A stretch of 64,000 nt of DNA from Bacteroidota bacterium (lineage in GTDB: Bacteria; Bacteroidota; Bacteroidia; AKYH767-A; OLB10), in the NCBI GenBank assembly GCA_016709725.1, contig JADJMG010000006.1, positions 248,001 to 312,000 on the forward strand, in the 5' to 3' direction. Position numbers and translations under genes: made by a program. Positions 55,648 through 64,000 of the stretch are shown piece after piece. The notes under the pieces were generated by a model. It was not told the origin of the DNA. It ran no database searches and worked only from the letters and a program-made list of their open reading frames with translations. Every line of letters begins with the position of its first letter. Positions within the stretch are counted from its first letter, which is position 1.

Positions 55648-57596
55648 GTGAGCAGGTCAAAGTCATGGATTCTCATTCTTATCATATCAGTTTTGTTACT
55701 GATTGCAACCGTACTTTTGTTGCGCCAACCGCTTCTTGATTTTGTAGTTCGAAAGGCAAAGGAAAATTTAAAGAAAAATTTGATGTTGATTTAAAAATTA
55801 AAGATGCTGGATTTACAGGCATCCGCGATCTTTATTTTAGTGACGTTTCCCTAGTGCCCGCAAATGGTGATACGTTGTTTACGGTGAAGAATGTGTATGC
55901 AAGAATTAATGTGGCTAAGTTACTTCGACTTAAAGTTGGATTTAGAGAGCTCGTGATTGATACTTCCCATTTAAGTTTAGTGAAGCGAGAAACTTCAGAT
56001 AATTTTTCGTTCTTGAAGCAAAGAGAAAAAAATCCTGATGCCGATTCGATTCAACAGGAAAACACTGCCGATTACAGAGATCGATTTATGAGTGTACTGG
56101 AAAAAATCAATGACGTATTTAATGAGAAAATTACTTTTCGACAGTTCAAAGTAAGCTATCAACGTGGGAGCATGAACGAGTATGTAAATATTCCGGAATT
56201 GTTTTTTGATGGATCCATCTTTCAGTCGAGTGTGATTACGGCGTCGAAGGAAGGTGTAAACTTGTGGATTGTAAATGGTACTGCCGATGCTGCAAATAGC
56301 GCCTACGACTTCCATGTGAAGCGCACACGTGGTGAAAGTTTTGCTTTGCCATTTGTAGATTTGGTAGATGGGTTTAAAGTTTGTTTTGACTCGGCCAATG
56401 TGAAATTGAAAGCCATTGAGGTGAATGGCCGACTCGATGTAATTGGAAATTTTAGTATGCATTCGCTCTTAGTGAGTCATTGGCGGATCTCTCCTAAGGA
56501 TGTGCACTTTCCTAAAATGGAATTTGCAATGAAAGCTTTTGTGGATAAGGACAGTTTAGGACTCGCTCCCGGAACATTATTTACATTGAACGAACTTCCG
56601 ATTTCCATTTCAACATCCTATGCTCGGAAACCCATTCGAAAGTTTGCTATTCAATCTTCTTTTGAAACTAAGGATGCACAACAAGTTTTTGATGCGATGC
56701 CTGGAGGAATGTTTTATACGTTTGATGGATTTAAAGCGAAAGGAGAATTGAAGTATGATTTGAATTGTGTAATTCCTCTCGACGAACCATCTCAAATTGT
56801 TTTTAATTCTTCATTGCAAAAAAATAAGTTCCAAATTATAAGTTATGGCACTGAGAATTTCAGTAAGATTGGTTCACCTTTTAATTTTATCGCCATGGAT
56901 GGTGATCGAGCCATCCGAAGTTTTTCCGTAGGACCCGAAAATCCATATTACACTCCATTTAATTTTATTTCACCTTATTTGATCAATTCTGTACTTACCG
57001 CAGAAGATCCCAGTTTTATGAATCACGGTGGATTTGTGATGGAATCATTTAGAGAATCGATTGCCACCAACATGAAAGAGAAACGATTTGCACGAGGTGG
57101 ATCTACCATCAGCATGCAATTAGTGAAAAATGTTTTCTTGAGTCGTAATAAATCGGTGAGTCGGAAATTAGAAGAAGTAATGATTGTTTGGTTAATCGAA
57201 CAACAACGACTGATATCTAAGGAAAGAATGTTGGAAGTGTATTTGAACATCATCGAGTGGGGACCCAATGTGTATGGTGTTGGTGAAGCTTCCCGATTTT
57301 ATTTTGATAAGTCGCCCGATGAGTTAACGCTTTCGGAAAGTATTTTCTTAGCTAGTCTTATTCCAAGTCCTAAACAATATCGATATCGTTTTGATCCGCA
57401 AGGCAATTTAAAGCCTTATGTAGCGAACTTTATGAAGTTGGTGAGTAATCGCCTTGTGATACGAGAAAAGATTGCACAGCTCGAAGCAGACTGCCTTAAA
57501 GTGAATATTCAATTGACAGGTCCCGCTATGAATATATTCGTGGATCCCGATTCCACCGTGTTGGATTCTATTCCCAAGTTGCCAGTTATTAATTAG
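55648..57596 (+). CDS. Biosynthetic peptidoglycan glycosyltransferase (GT51) with AsmA-like N-terminal region (frameshifted)
   Basis: About 650 residues. GTG start at 55648 followed by one membrane helix (SWILILIISVLLLIATVLLL). The N-terminal about 350 residues form a long periplasmic AsmA/DUF-like beta region. The GT51 domain follows: catalytic Glu in TAEDPSFMNHGGF, RGGSTISMQLVKNVFL, ISKERMLEVYLNIIEWGPNVYGVG. No transpeptidase domain. It polymerises lipid II or a related substrate. One A missing in the A4 run at 55763-55766 breaks the frame; repaired it reads AKEKFKEKFDVDLKIKD. The hairpin array lies in its 3' region. Confidence 0.86.
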
Positions 57597-57654
57597 GATC
57601 TGCTGAAAATTTTTTAACGAATACAATCGTTGTAAACGCAAATTTCCATGTCTG

Positions 57655-58079
57655 TAGATGCGCATTTTAATGCGTATCTAAAATTAGATAACGACACCAT
57701 GTTCATAGCTACGCATTTCAATGCGTAGCTACAATGATACACCCGCCATATCAGTAGCTACGCATTTCAATGCGTAGCTACAACGGATGCACGCTCCATG
57801 TTAGTAGCTACGCATTTCAATGCGTAGCTACAATAATACATCCCGCCATATCAGTAGTTACGCATTTCAATGCGTAGCTAAAATGATGCACCCGCCATAT
57901 CATTAGCTACGCATTTCAATGAGTAGCAACAATGGATGCACCCGCCATGTTAGTAGCTATGCATTTCAATGCGCAGCTACAATGATACATCCCGTCATAT
58001 CAGTACCTACGCATTTCAATGCGTAGGTACAATGATACATCCCGCCATATCAGTAGCTACGCATTTCAATGCGTAGCTA
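57655..58079. repeat. Array of nine near-identical palindromic hairpin repeats, 49-50 bp period
   Basis: A 26-bp palindrome TAGCTACGCATT-TC-AATGCGTAGCTA occurs at 57706, 57755, 57805, 57855, 57904, 57954, 58004 and 58054, with a degenerate copy at 57655. Spacing 49-50 bp. The 23-24-bp intervals are themselves nearly constant (type CAATGATACACCCGCCATATCAG or the variant ATGGATGCACCCGCCATGTTAG), so they are not CRISPR spacers. Copy 58004 has the compensatory pair CCTACGC/GCGTAGG that keeps the palindrome. It lies in the GT51 3' region. Confidence 0.9.
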
Positions 58080-58100
58080 AAATGATACACCCCGCTAACC

Positions 58101-58154
58101 TAGCCTGTCTTGGCAAAAACTGAAAATATTTTCAGTTTTTGCCAAGACGGGCTA
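58101..58154. terminator. 54-nt near-perfect palindrome, possible terminator
   Basis: Arms of 27 bp (core CTTGGCAAAAACTGAAAATA) with a single T/G mismatch, immediately after the hairpin array and followed by A6 then T5. It could end the GT51 transcript or form a cruciform. Confidence 0.6.
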
Positions 58155-58265
58155 AAAAATTAATTTTTGTAGGGTGATTTATATGATACTGTGGAATTCA
58201 ATAGACATTTTGGGATTCCATTTTGTGTTCGAATTGAAAATTCATCCGTTATTAATTAATTTTCC

Positions 58266-58273
58266 TAAATTTG
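58266..58273 (+). promoter_or_regulatory. -7 box for the CxxCH lipoprotein gene
   Basis: TAAATTTG, exact TAnnTTTG, ending 4 nt before the ATG at 58278, the same tight spacing as for lpxK. Confidence 0.55.
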
Positions 58274-58277
58274 AATC

Positions 58278-58721
58278 ATGAAAAAAATTATTCTTTGTCT
58301 TGGAATCGTTGCCTTAGTAGTTGGACTCAACGCTTGTAAATCAGAAAAGGAAAAAGAAGCAGCTTGTGCGCCAACTTCTTTAAATCCGAACGGCGATAGT
58401 GAATTGGCCTTGTTAATGCGCGACATGGCAAAGCTGAGTGAAGCCAATGCCATCGCCCTCCGTGAAGGAAAGGAATTAGCTCCTTACAAAGGAGAATTTA
58501 CTGCCATGAAAAAGGCCGAACGCACGATGCATGATTTTGACGAGCACTTTTTTCAATCGATGTCTGACAATTATTTAAATACACTCCAAAAATTATATGA
58601 AGCACATCCCGAAGATCGTGTGCAGTTACATAACAATATGATAGAGTCTTGCCAAGCTTGTCACAATCAAATTTGTCCAGGACCCCTGAAGAGAATTGAT
58701 AAGATGTTGGTTAAGCTTTGA
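58278..58721 (+). CDS. Cytochrome c'-like lipoprotein with a C-terminal CxxCH motif
   Basis: 147 residues. Lipoprotein signal peptide with lipobox LNAC (Cys20). The remainder is helical, with four predicted helices, and has one heme-attachment motif CQACH at about 125-129 near the C-terminus, followed by NQICPGPLKRIDKML. A single CxxCH in the last helix of a small four-helix protein resembles cytochrome c'/b562-type proteins, but the usual R at -12 and the distal ligand cannot be confirmed. Predicted periplasmic-side membrane-attached electron carrier or gas-binding protein. Single gene with its own promoter. Confidence 0.68.
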   Translation: MKKIILCLGIVALVVGLNACKSEKEKEAACAPTSLNPNGDSELALLMRDMAKLSEANAIALREGKELAPYKGEFTAMKKAERTMHDFDEHFFQSMSDNYLNTLQKLYEAHPEDRVQLHNNMIESCQACHNQICPGPLKRIDKMLVKL

Positions 58722-59157
58722 TATCATTAATACTCAAAATGTGGTCTAATTATTTAAGCATAAATGGAGACATCTTTCGAGCAATATATTTTTAATTTAA
58801 AATGCTTTTGTTCGGTAGAGTGCGGAGGTCGTCCACGCAACAGCGCGAACCGATTTTTGCTTTACCGATGAAGTAAAGAGACAGCACAAAAGATTGTTCA
58901 GTGGTTGCTAAAGAAAGTAGAAAGCAGAAACCGCAAAAATTGGTTGGTGTTGGGTGGCGTGCTTTCTTTGGTTACTTTCTTTTCACGTAAAAGAAAGTAA
59001 CAAGTAAAATATGACTATAATCTTAAATAAAAACCTAATTTTCTATTCTAGAAATACTGTGAACTAAATCTCTCTAATTTACATTATCGACAAGACAGTT
59101 TTGATTCAGAATCAGTATAATTATCTGGACTATTTAATATTTATAAATGGTAATAGA
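58722..59157. other. 436-bp intergenic region with a hairpin element
   Basis: No gene seen. It holds a relatively GC-rich stretch (about 58810-59000) with GCGAACCGATTTTTGC near 58850 and its imperfect complement GCAAAAATTGGTTGG near 58933. It ends with a perfect 13-bp hairpin, GTTACTTTCTTTT at 58971-58983 and 58989-59001. It looks like a dispersed repeat element and may serve as a terminator between the convergent lipoprotein and msrB genes. Confidence 0.55.
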
Positions 59158-59706
59158 TTAAGGCTCGAAATCCAGACTAATGGAATTCATGCAAAATCTT
59201 TTTCCAGTAGGAGGTGGACCATCGTCAAAAATATGTCCGAGATGGGAATCACATCTTCCACATAAAACTTCAGTGCGAATCATACCATAGGCTTTGTCCG
59301 TTTTGTAAATAACAGAAGTAGGTCGCACACTTTCGTAAAAGCTAGGCCATCCACAACTCGAAGCAAATTTTGAATCGGATTTGAACAGATGATTACCACA
59401 CGCAGCGCAATAGTAATTTCCGATGCCTTCATAGTCCCAATACTTGCCCGTAAAAGCTCGCTCTGTGTTTGCATGTCGTGCAATTTCATAAACATCTTCA
59501 GGTAATATTTTTTTCCAAACTTCATCCGCTAAAACGAGTTTTGTGGTATCAGTTCTGGAATAGTATGGATGGTGTCCGGGAGTTGGATTCATAATGGTAG
59601 CTTGTTGTGTTTGGGGTGCCGTAACCGCTTTTTCAGTTTGACCAGCACATTGCGTAAAACTAATAGCAATTACCGTAAGTGGGAGAAGAAATGTTTTCAT
59701 TTTCAA
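59158..59706 (-). CDS. msrB: Peptide-methionine (R)-S-oxide reductase, lipoprotein form
   Basis: 182 residues. N-terminal lipoprotein signal peptide (lipobox FTQCAG, Cys19), so it acts outside the cytoplasm. The MsrB domain has the zinc-binding pairs CAAC (YYCAACGNHLF) and CGRC (VLCGRCDSHLGHIFDDGP) and the catalytic Cys in KRFCMNSISLDF. It repairs oxidised methionine in envelope proteins. No MsrA fusion. Monocistronic; a box with one mismatch (TACCTTCA) lies on the minus strand upstream. Confidence 0.93.
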   Translation of the reverse strand: MKMKTFLLPLTVIAISFTQCAGQTEKAVTAPQTQQATIMNPTPGHHPYYSRTDTTKLVLADEVWKKILPEDVYEIARHANTERAFTGKYWDYEGIGNYYCAACGNHLFKSDSKFASSCGWPSFYESVRPTSVIYKTDKAYGMIRTEVLCGRCDSHLGHIFDDGPPPTGKRFCMNSISLDFEP

Positions 59707-60171
59707 AATAACGAGTGAAGGTATCTTTTGTTATTTAGTAAAGTTAACGTATAGTTAAACTTACGACCAATTTAGAAAATTGGATTAAATAGGATTCAAA
59801 CATGAATCCAATATTCGAACTAGATATTTGGTTCATCTTCATTTGTTAGTAAACTATAAATACATAATATCCTTGAAATCAATATGTAATATGACATGTC
59901 AATAAATTGCAGTTTTTATTCCAAATTTTGGAATGAGGTTTTTATTAACTATTTTGCAGGAAAGGAAGGGAATACAATCAACCCTGAAAATGATTAATAC
60001 TTGATCTTTAATAGCTTCAAGAGAAATCATTTACTTTTTCACGGGTTATATGTTGATAAAGGAGGTCAAACTGCTTGATTTTATCAACCCCCTTGAAATA
60101 ACTTTGAAATCGACGGTTGAATTTTCCGAATTTTGCACCCGTATTTGTAAAAGACAATAGAGAACTAAGAA
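59707..60171. other. 465-bp divergent intergenic region between msrB and parE
   Basis: No gene seen. It is AT-rich, with a 9-bp inverted repeat GTTGATAAA at 60052-60060 and its complement TTTATCAAC at 60080-60088, about 85 bp before the parE start, and promoter-like TTTG stretches near 60130-60145. No clear consensus match. Confidence 0.4.
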
Positions 60172-62083
60172 ATGGCGAAGAAGCAAGCAACATTAGATCA
60201 CAATTACACAGAGGATAGTATTCAGTCGCTCGATTGGAAAGAACATATTCGGCTGCGTCCCGGTATGTATATCGGAAAGCTCGGTGATGGATCGAACAAA
60301 AGATGATGGAATTTATGTACTGATTAAGGAAGTTATCGATAATTGTATCGATGAACATGTAATGGGTTATGGAAAGACGATCGAAATTGAAGTGCGCGAT
60401 GGAAAGGTAAGAGTGCGCGATTATGGTCGCGGAATTCCTCTAGGAAAGGTAGTAGAATGTGTGAGTAAAATTAATACCGGTGGTAAATACGATAGTCAGG
60501 CGTTTCAAAAATCAGTTGGATTGAATGGTGTAGGAACGAAAGCCGTGAATGCGCTATCCAGTTATTTCCGAGTGCAAAGTGTGCGAAATGGCAAAACAAC
60601 ATGGGCCGAGTTTGAACGTGGTAATTTATCTAAGGAAAAGAATAATCAGAGTACAGATTTGGAAGATGGAACGGAAGTAACTTTCCAACCCGACGGCGAT
60701 ATCTTTTTGGATTATGAATTCCGCTTGGATTTTATTGAGCCGATGATCAGAAACTATACCTACCTGAACGTAGGCTTGAAGATGATCGTGAATGGAGTAG
60801 AGTACATGAGCGAGAATGGATTGCTGGATTTGTTGAAAGCGAATGTCAGTGATGAAGCACTGTACAATGTCATTCACATTAAAGGCGATGATATTGAAGT
60901 GGCCTTTACCCATACCACCACTTACGGAGAAGATTATTATAGTTTCGTAAACGGTCAGCATACTACACAAGGTGGCACCCATCTCGCCGCATTCCGTGAA
61001 GCCATTGTAAAAACGGCACGCGATTTTTACGGAAAAGATTTTGATCCAAGTGATGTGCGTACTTCCATCACCGCTGCAGTAAGCATCCGCATTCAAGAAC
61101 CCGTTTTTGAATCGCAAACGAAAACAAAATTAGGATCGCAAAACACGTATCCCGGTGGACCTTCTCTTCGTAACTGGATCAATGAATTTGTATCAAAATA
61201 TTTAGATAATTTTTTACATAAGAATCCTGAAACTGCTGAAGCTTGGAAGAAAAAAATCTTACAAAGCGAAAGAGAAAGAAAGGAAATTGCTGGAATTAAA
61301 AAGTTAGCCAACGAACGTGCGAAGAAAGCAAATCTTCACAATAAAAAATTGCGCGATTGCCGAGTGCATTTTCCGGATTTGAAAAATCCACAACGATTGG
61401 ATTCTACCTTGTTCATTACCGAGGGAGATTCGGCATCTGGATCCATCACCATCGCGCGCGATGTAAATACTCAAGCTGTATTTAGTTTGAAAGGAAAGCC
61501 GCTAAATTGTTTTGGCCTGACCAAGAAAATCGTTTATGAAAACGAAGAATTTAATCTCGTGCAAAATGCATTGGACATTGAAGATTCCATCGAGAATTTA
61601 CGTTACAACCGAATCGTAATCGCTACCGATGCCGACGTGGATGGAATGCATATTCGTTTGTTGTTACTGACTTTCTTCTTGCAATTCTTCCCCGATTTGG
61701 TAAAGAATGGTCACGTTTATATTTTGCAAACACCTTTGTTCCGTGTGCGAAATAAAAAGGAAACGATTTATTGTTATTCTGATTTAGAAAGGCAAATTGC
61801 CATTCAAAAATTAGGAGCAAAGCCAGAGATCACACGATTCAAGGGACTAGGTGAAATTTCTCCAGATGAGTTTAAAGCATTTATCGGAAGAAAAATGCGT
61901 TTGGATCCTGTGACCTTAGCCGGCGAAACTTCTTTGCATGGATTATTGGATTATTACATGGGAAAAAATACGCCTGAGCGTCAAGATTTCATCATCAATA
62001 ATTTGAAAGTTGAATTGGAATTGGAACCACAAGATGAAACTGAATCGCTAGTTGAAGTTCAACCTTCAGCAATTGCTGTTTAA
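60172..62083 (+). CDS. parE: DNA topoisomerase IV subunit B (frameshifted)
   Basis: About 636 residues, type IIA topoisomerase ATPase/TOPRIM subunit. GHKL motifs: EVIDNCIDEH (Asn-Glu), VRDYGRGIPLG and VGLNGVGTKAVNALS. TOPRIM: LFITEGDSASGSITIARD, and IVIATDADVDGMHIR with the metal-binding DxD. The frame breaks in the A4 run at 60298-60301 (one extra A): GDGSN then KDDGIYVLIKEV. The gene continues 42 nt upstream of the subunit A gene and decatenates replicated chromosomes. ParE rather than GyrB is inferred from the short length, the parE-parC pair and Bacteroidota practice. Confidence 0.9.
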
Positions 62084-62125
62084 TTTTTTGAGATCGATTA
62101 ATAAATAATTAGAGAAAGAAATTTA

Positions 62126-64000
62126 ATGTCAGAGAAGATAATCCCCGTAAATGGAAACGGAAATGGTCCCGACAAACACCACGGAAAGGTGTCGACCATG
62201 TATGAGAGTTGGTTTTTAGAGTACGCGTCCTATGTAATTTTAGAACGTGCGGTGCCGTATTTGGACGATGGTTTAAAGCCCGTTCAACGTCGTGTATTGC
62301 ATTCGATGTGGGAGTTGGAAGATGGTCGCTATAATAAGGTAGCTAACGTCATCGGACATACGATGAAATATCATCCACATGGCGATGTGAGTATTGGTGA
62401 TGCGATGGTGCAAATGGGTCAGAAAAATTTACTGATCGATACGCAAGGAAACTGGGGTAATATTCACACAGGTGATAGCGCAGCCGCCTTTCGTTATATT
62501 GAAGCACGTTTAAGTAAGTTTGCATTAGAAGTCGTTTTTAATCCAAAGACGAGTATTTGGCAAAGCTCTTACGACGGAAGAAATAAAGAGCCCATTACCT
62601 TGCCCGTTAAATTTCCGTTGGTGTTGGCGCATGGAGTGGAAGGAATTGCCGTAGGACTTGCTTGTAAAATTTTACCGCATAACTTTTGTGAGTTAATCGA
62701 AGCTTCCATTGATGCCATCAAAGGAAAAAAAGTGGATTTAGTTCCTGATTTTGCATCGGGTGGTGTTGCCGATTTTTCAAAGTATAATGAAGGATTAAGA
62801 GGAGGAAGAATTCGTGTTCGTGCTGTGATTGAAAAGTCGAGTAAGAAATCGTTAGTGATTCGTGAAATTCCTTTTGGAACTACAACATCATCCGTAATTG
62901 ATTCGATTCTTGCTGCAAACGATAAAGGGTAAAATCAAAGTTAAAAAGGTAGAAGATAATACATCAGCTACCGTTGAAATTGTCATTCATTTGCATCCTG
63001 ATTCATCAGAAGATATTGATAAAACGATTGAAGCTTTGTATGCTTTCACGGCTTGCGAAGTTAGTATTTCGCCGAACTCTTGTGTGATTGTTGATGGAAA
63101 GCCCTTGTTTCTTTCGGTGAATGAGATGTTAAAGTTAAGTGCTTTAAATACTCAGGAACTTTTGCGTCGTGAGTTGCAAATTCGTCTCGCAGAATTAGAA
63201 GAAGATTGGCATTTTAGTTCCTTGGAAAAGATTTTCATTGAGAAGAGAATCTATCGCAACATTGAAGAGTGTGAGACGTGGGAAGAAGTAATTGATTCCA
63301 TCCACAAAGGGTTAAAGCCTTACAAGAAAAAATTCTTCCGTGAAATTACGGACGAAGATGTAGCGCGACTCACCGAAATTAAAATCAAGAGAATTTCTAA
63401 ATTCGATTCGTTTAAAGCGGATGAACATATTAAAGGTGTTGATGAAGAGATGTTATCGGTTCGTCACGATTTAGATAATATTAAAACCTATGCTGTAAAT
63501 TATTTCAAAAATTTATTGAAGAAATACGGCAAAGGAAAAGAGCGAAGAACAAAAAATGATGAGTTCGAAGCGATTGTAGCCTCTAAAGTGGTTATCAATA
63601 ATGCGAAGCTTTATGTGAATAGAGCCGAAGGATTTATTGGTAAAGGATTGAAGAAAGATGATTTCGTTTGTGATTGTTCAGATATCGATGATATCATTAC
63701 CATCACGGCTGACGGTAAATTGATGGTATCACGCATATCAGAAAAGGCATTTGTTGGAAAAGATATTATTCAAGTGAATGTATTCCGAAAGGATGAAGAG
63801 GAAAATATCGTTTACAATTTGGTTTACTTGGATGGTCCGAAAGGTGCTGTAATGATGAAGCGATTTAAAGTGGGTGGTATTACGCGTGATAAAGCCTATG
63901 ATTTAACCAAAGGAACACCAGGAAGTAAAGTGTTGTTCCTTGAGTTGAGTGGACCAGAGGAAGGCCCAACGGTAATTGTGAAGTTAAAACCAAAACCGAA
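62126..64000 (+). CDS. parC: DNA topoisomerase IV subunit A, 3' end outside the window (frameshifted)
   Basis: At least 625 residues in the window. The catalytic Tyr lies in AAFRYIEARLSKF (about residue 122); surrounding motifs VQRRVLHSMWELEDGRYNKVAN and THGVEGIAVGL-type segments (LAHGVEGIAVGLA) fit subunit A. The frame breaks in the G3 run at 62927-62929 (one extra G); the continuation reads KIKVKKVEDNTSATVEIVIHL. A long coiled-coil and the start of the C-terminal beta-pinwheel region (about 500 on) follow. It forms the A2B2 enzyme with the preceding subunit B gene; the two are 42 nt apart. Confidence 0.9.

Noticed and set aside
57655..58079. CRISPR array
   Set aside because: Repeat and period look right, but the intervals between palindromes are nearly identical, there is no leader or cas1/cas2 and the repeat is a full palindrome. 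It is a tandem hairpin repeat; the closeness to the Cas6-like gene is reported separately as a hypothesis.
62126..62932. Short stand-alone topoisomerase subunit A fragment
   Set aside because: The next frame continues the conserved sequence to the end of the window; one extra G at 62927-62929 explains the stop.
1..64000. tRNA genes, integrase or phage attachment site
   Set aside because: No tRNA T-arm pattern, integrase or flanking direct repeats of attachment type were seen on reading both strands.

Overview
This window is AT-rich chromosomal DNA of a Bacteroidota bacterium, probably a free-living or wastewater Flavobacteriia/Chitinophagia-type lineage; the sequence does not fix the genus. 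Support comes from several secreted proteins with type IX secretion (T9SS) C-terminal sorting domains, a carboxypeptidase-regulatory TonB receptor, DUF4199, a Reg_prop sensor kinase, and about a dozen matches to the Bacteroidota promoter -7 box TAnnTTTG. No tRNA, rRNA, integrase, transposase or phage gene was seen.

Layout. 1-4.6 kb: zinc-ribbon protein and Nif3-like protein, divergent from lpxK, then a choice-of-anchor-B secreted protein and a MutT-type hydrolase. 4.7-11.7 kb: a T9SS cargo protein, then a Reg_prop histidine kinase, LytTR response regulator and methyltransferase. 11.8-15.6 kb: dnaK, a lipoprotein and a LysE-type exporter. 15.8-21.4 kb: a surface-glycan and exosortase locus (sugar transferase, membrane glycosyltransferase, methyltransferase, GT2, XrtX-associated protein, exosortase, and a 59-residue PID-CTERM substrate). 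21.5-30.7 kb: a giant T9SS protein and a metalloprotease with a P domain. 30.8-47.3 kb: housekeeping and metabolic genes (YebC, YchF, DAO-type oxidoreductase, S1 protease, DUF4199, rocD, T9SS type B protein, rlmD, TonB receptor, lpd, M61 peptidase, RidA). 47.4-54.6 kb: pabA/trpG, RNase P RNA, a 7TM-HD phosphohydrolase, mutL and two rhomboid proteases. 54.7-58.7 kb: an isolated Cas6-like endoribonuclease gene, a GT51 transglycosylase, a 9-unit palindromic hairpin array and a CxxCH lipoprotein. 59-64 kb: msrB, then topoisomerase IV parE and parC (3' end outside the window).

Data quality shapes the whole annotation. At least 20 indels, mostly one base in short homopolymers, plus one in-frame stop, interrupt about 17 genes, including dnaK, ychF, lpd, parE and parC. 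This pattern fits an incompletely polished long-read assembly better than pseudogenes. Where the continuation could be read in another frame, interrupted genes are reported as one CDS with the break located.

The most interesting items are: the orphan Cas6-like gene, with a duplicated motif upstream and a CRISPR-like but spacer-invariant hairpin array 2.1 kb downstream; the exosortase X / PID-CTERM locus whose only visible substrate has almost no passenger; heptamer-repeat elements at convergent gene ends; and -7 boxes so close to start codons that several mRNAs look leaderless.
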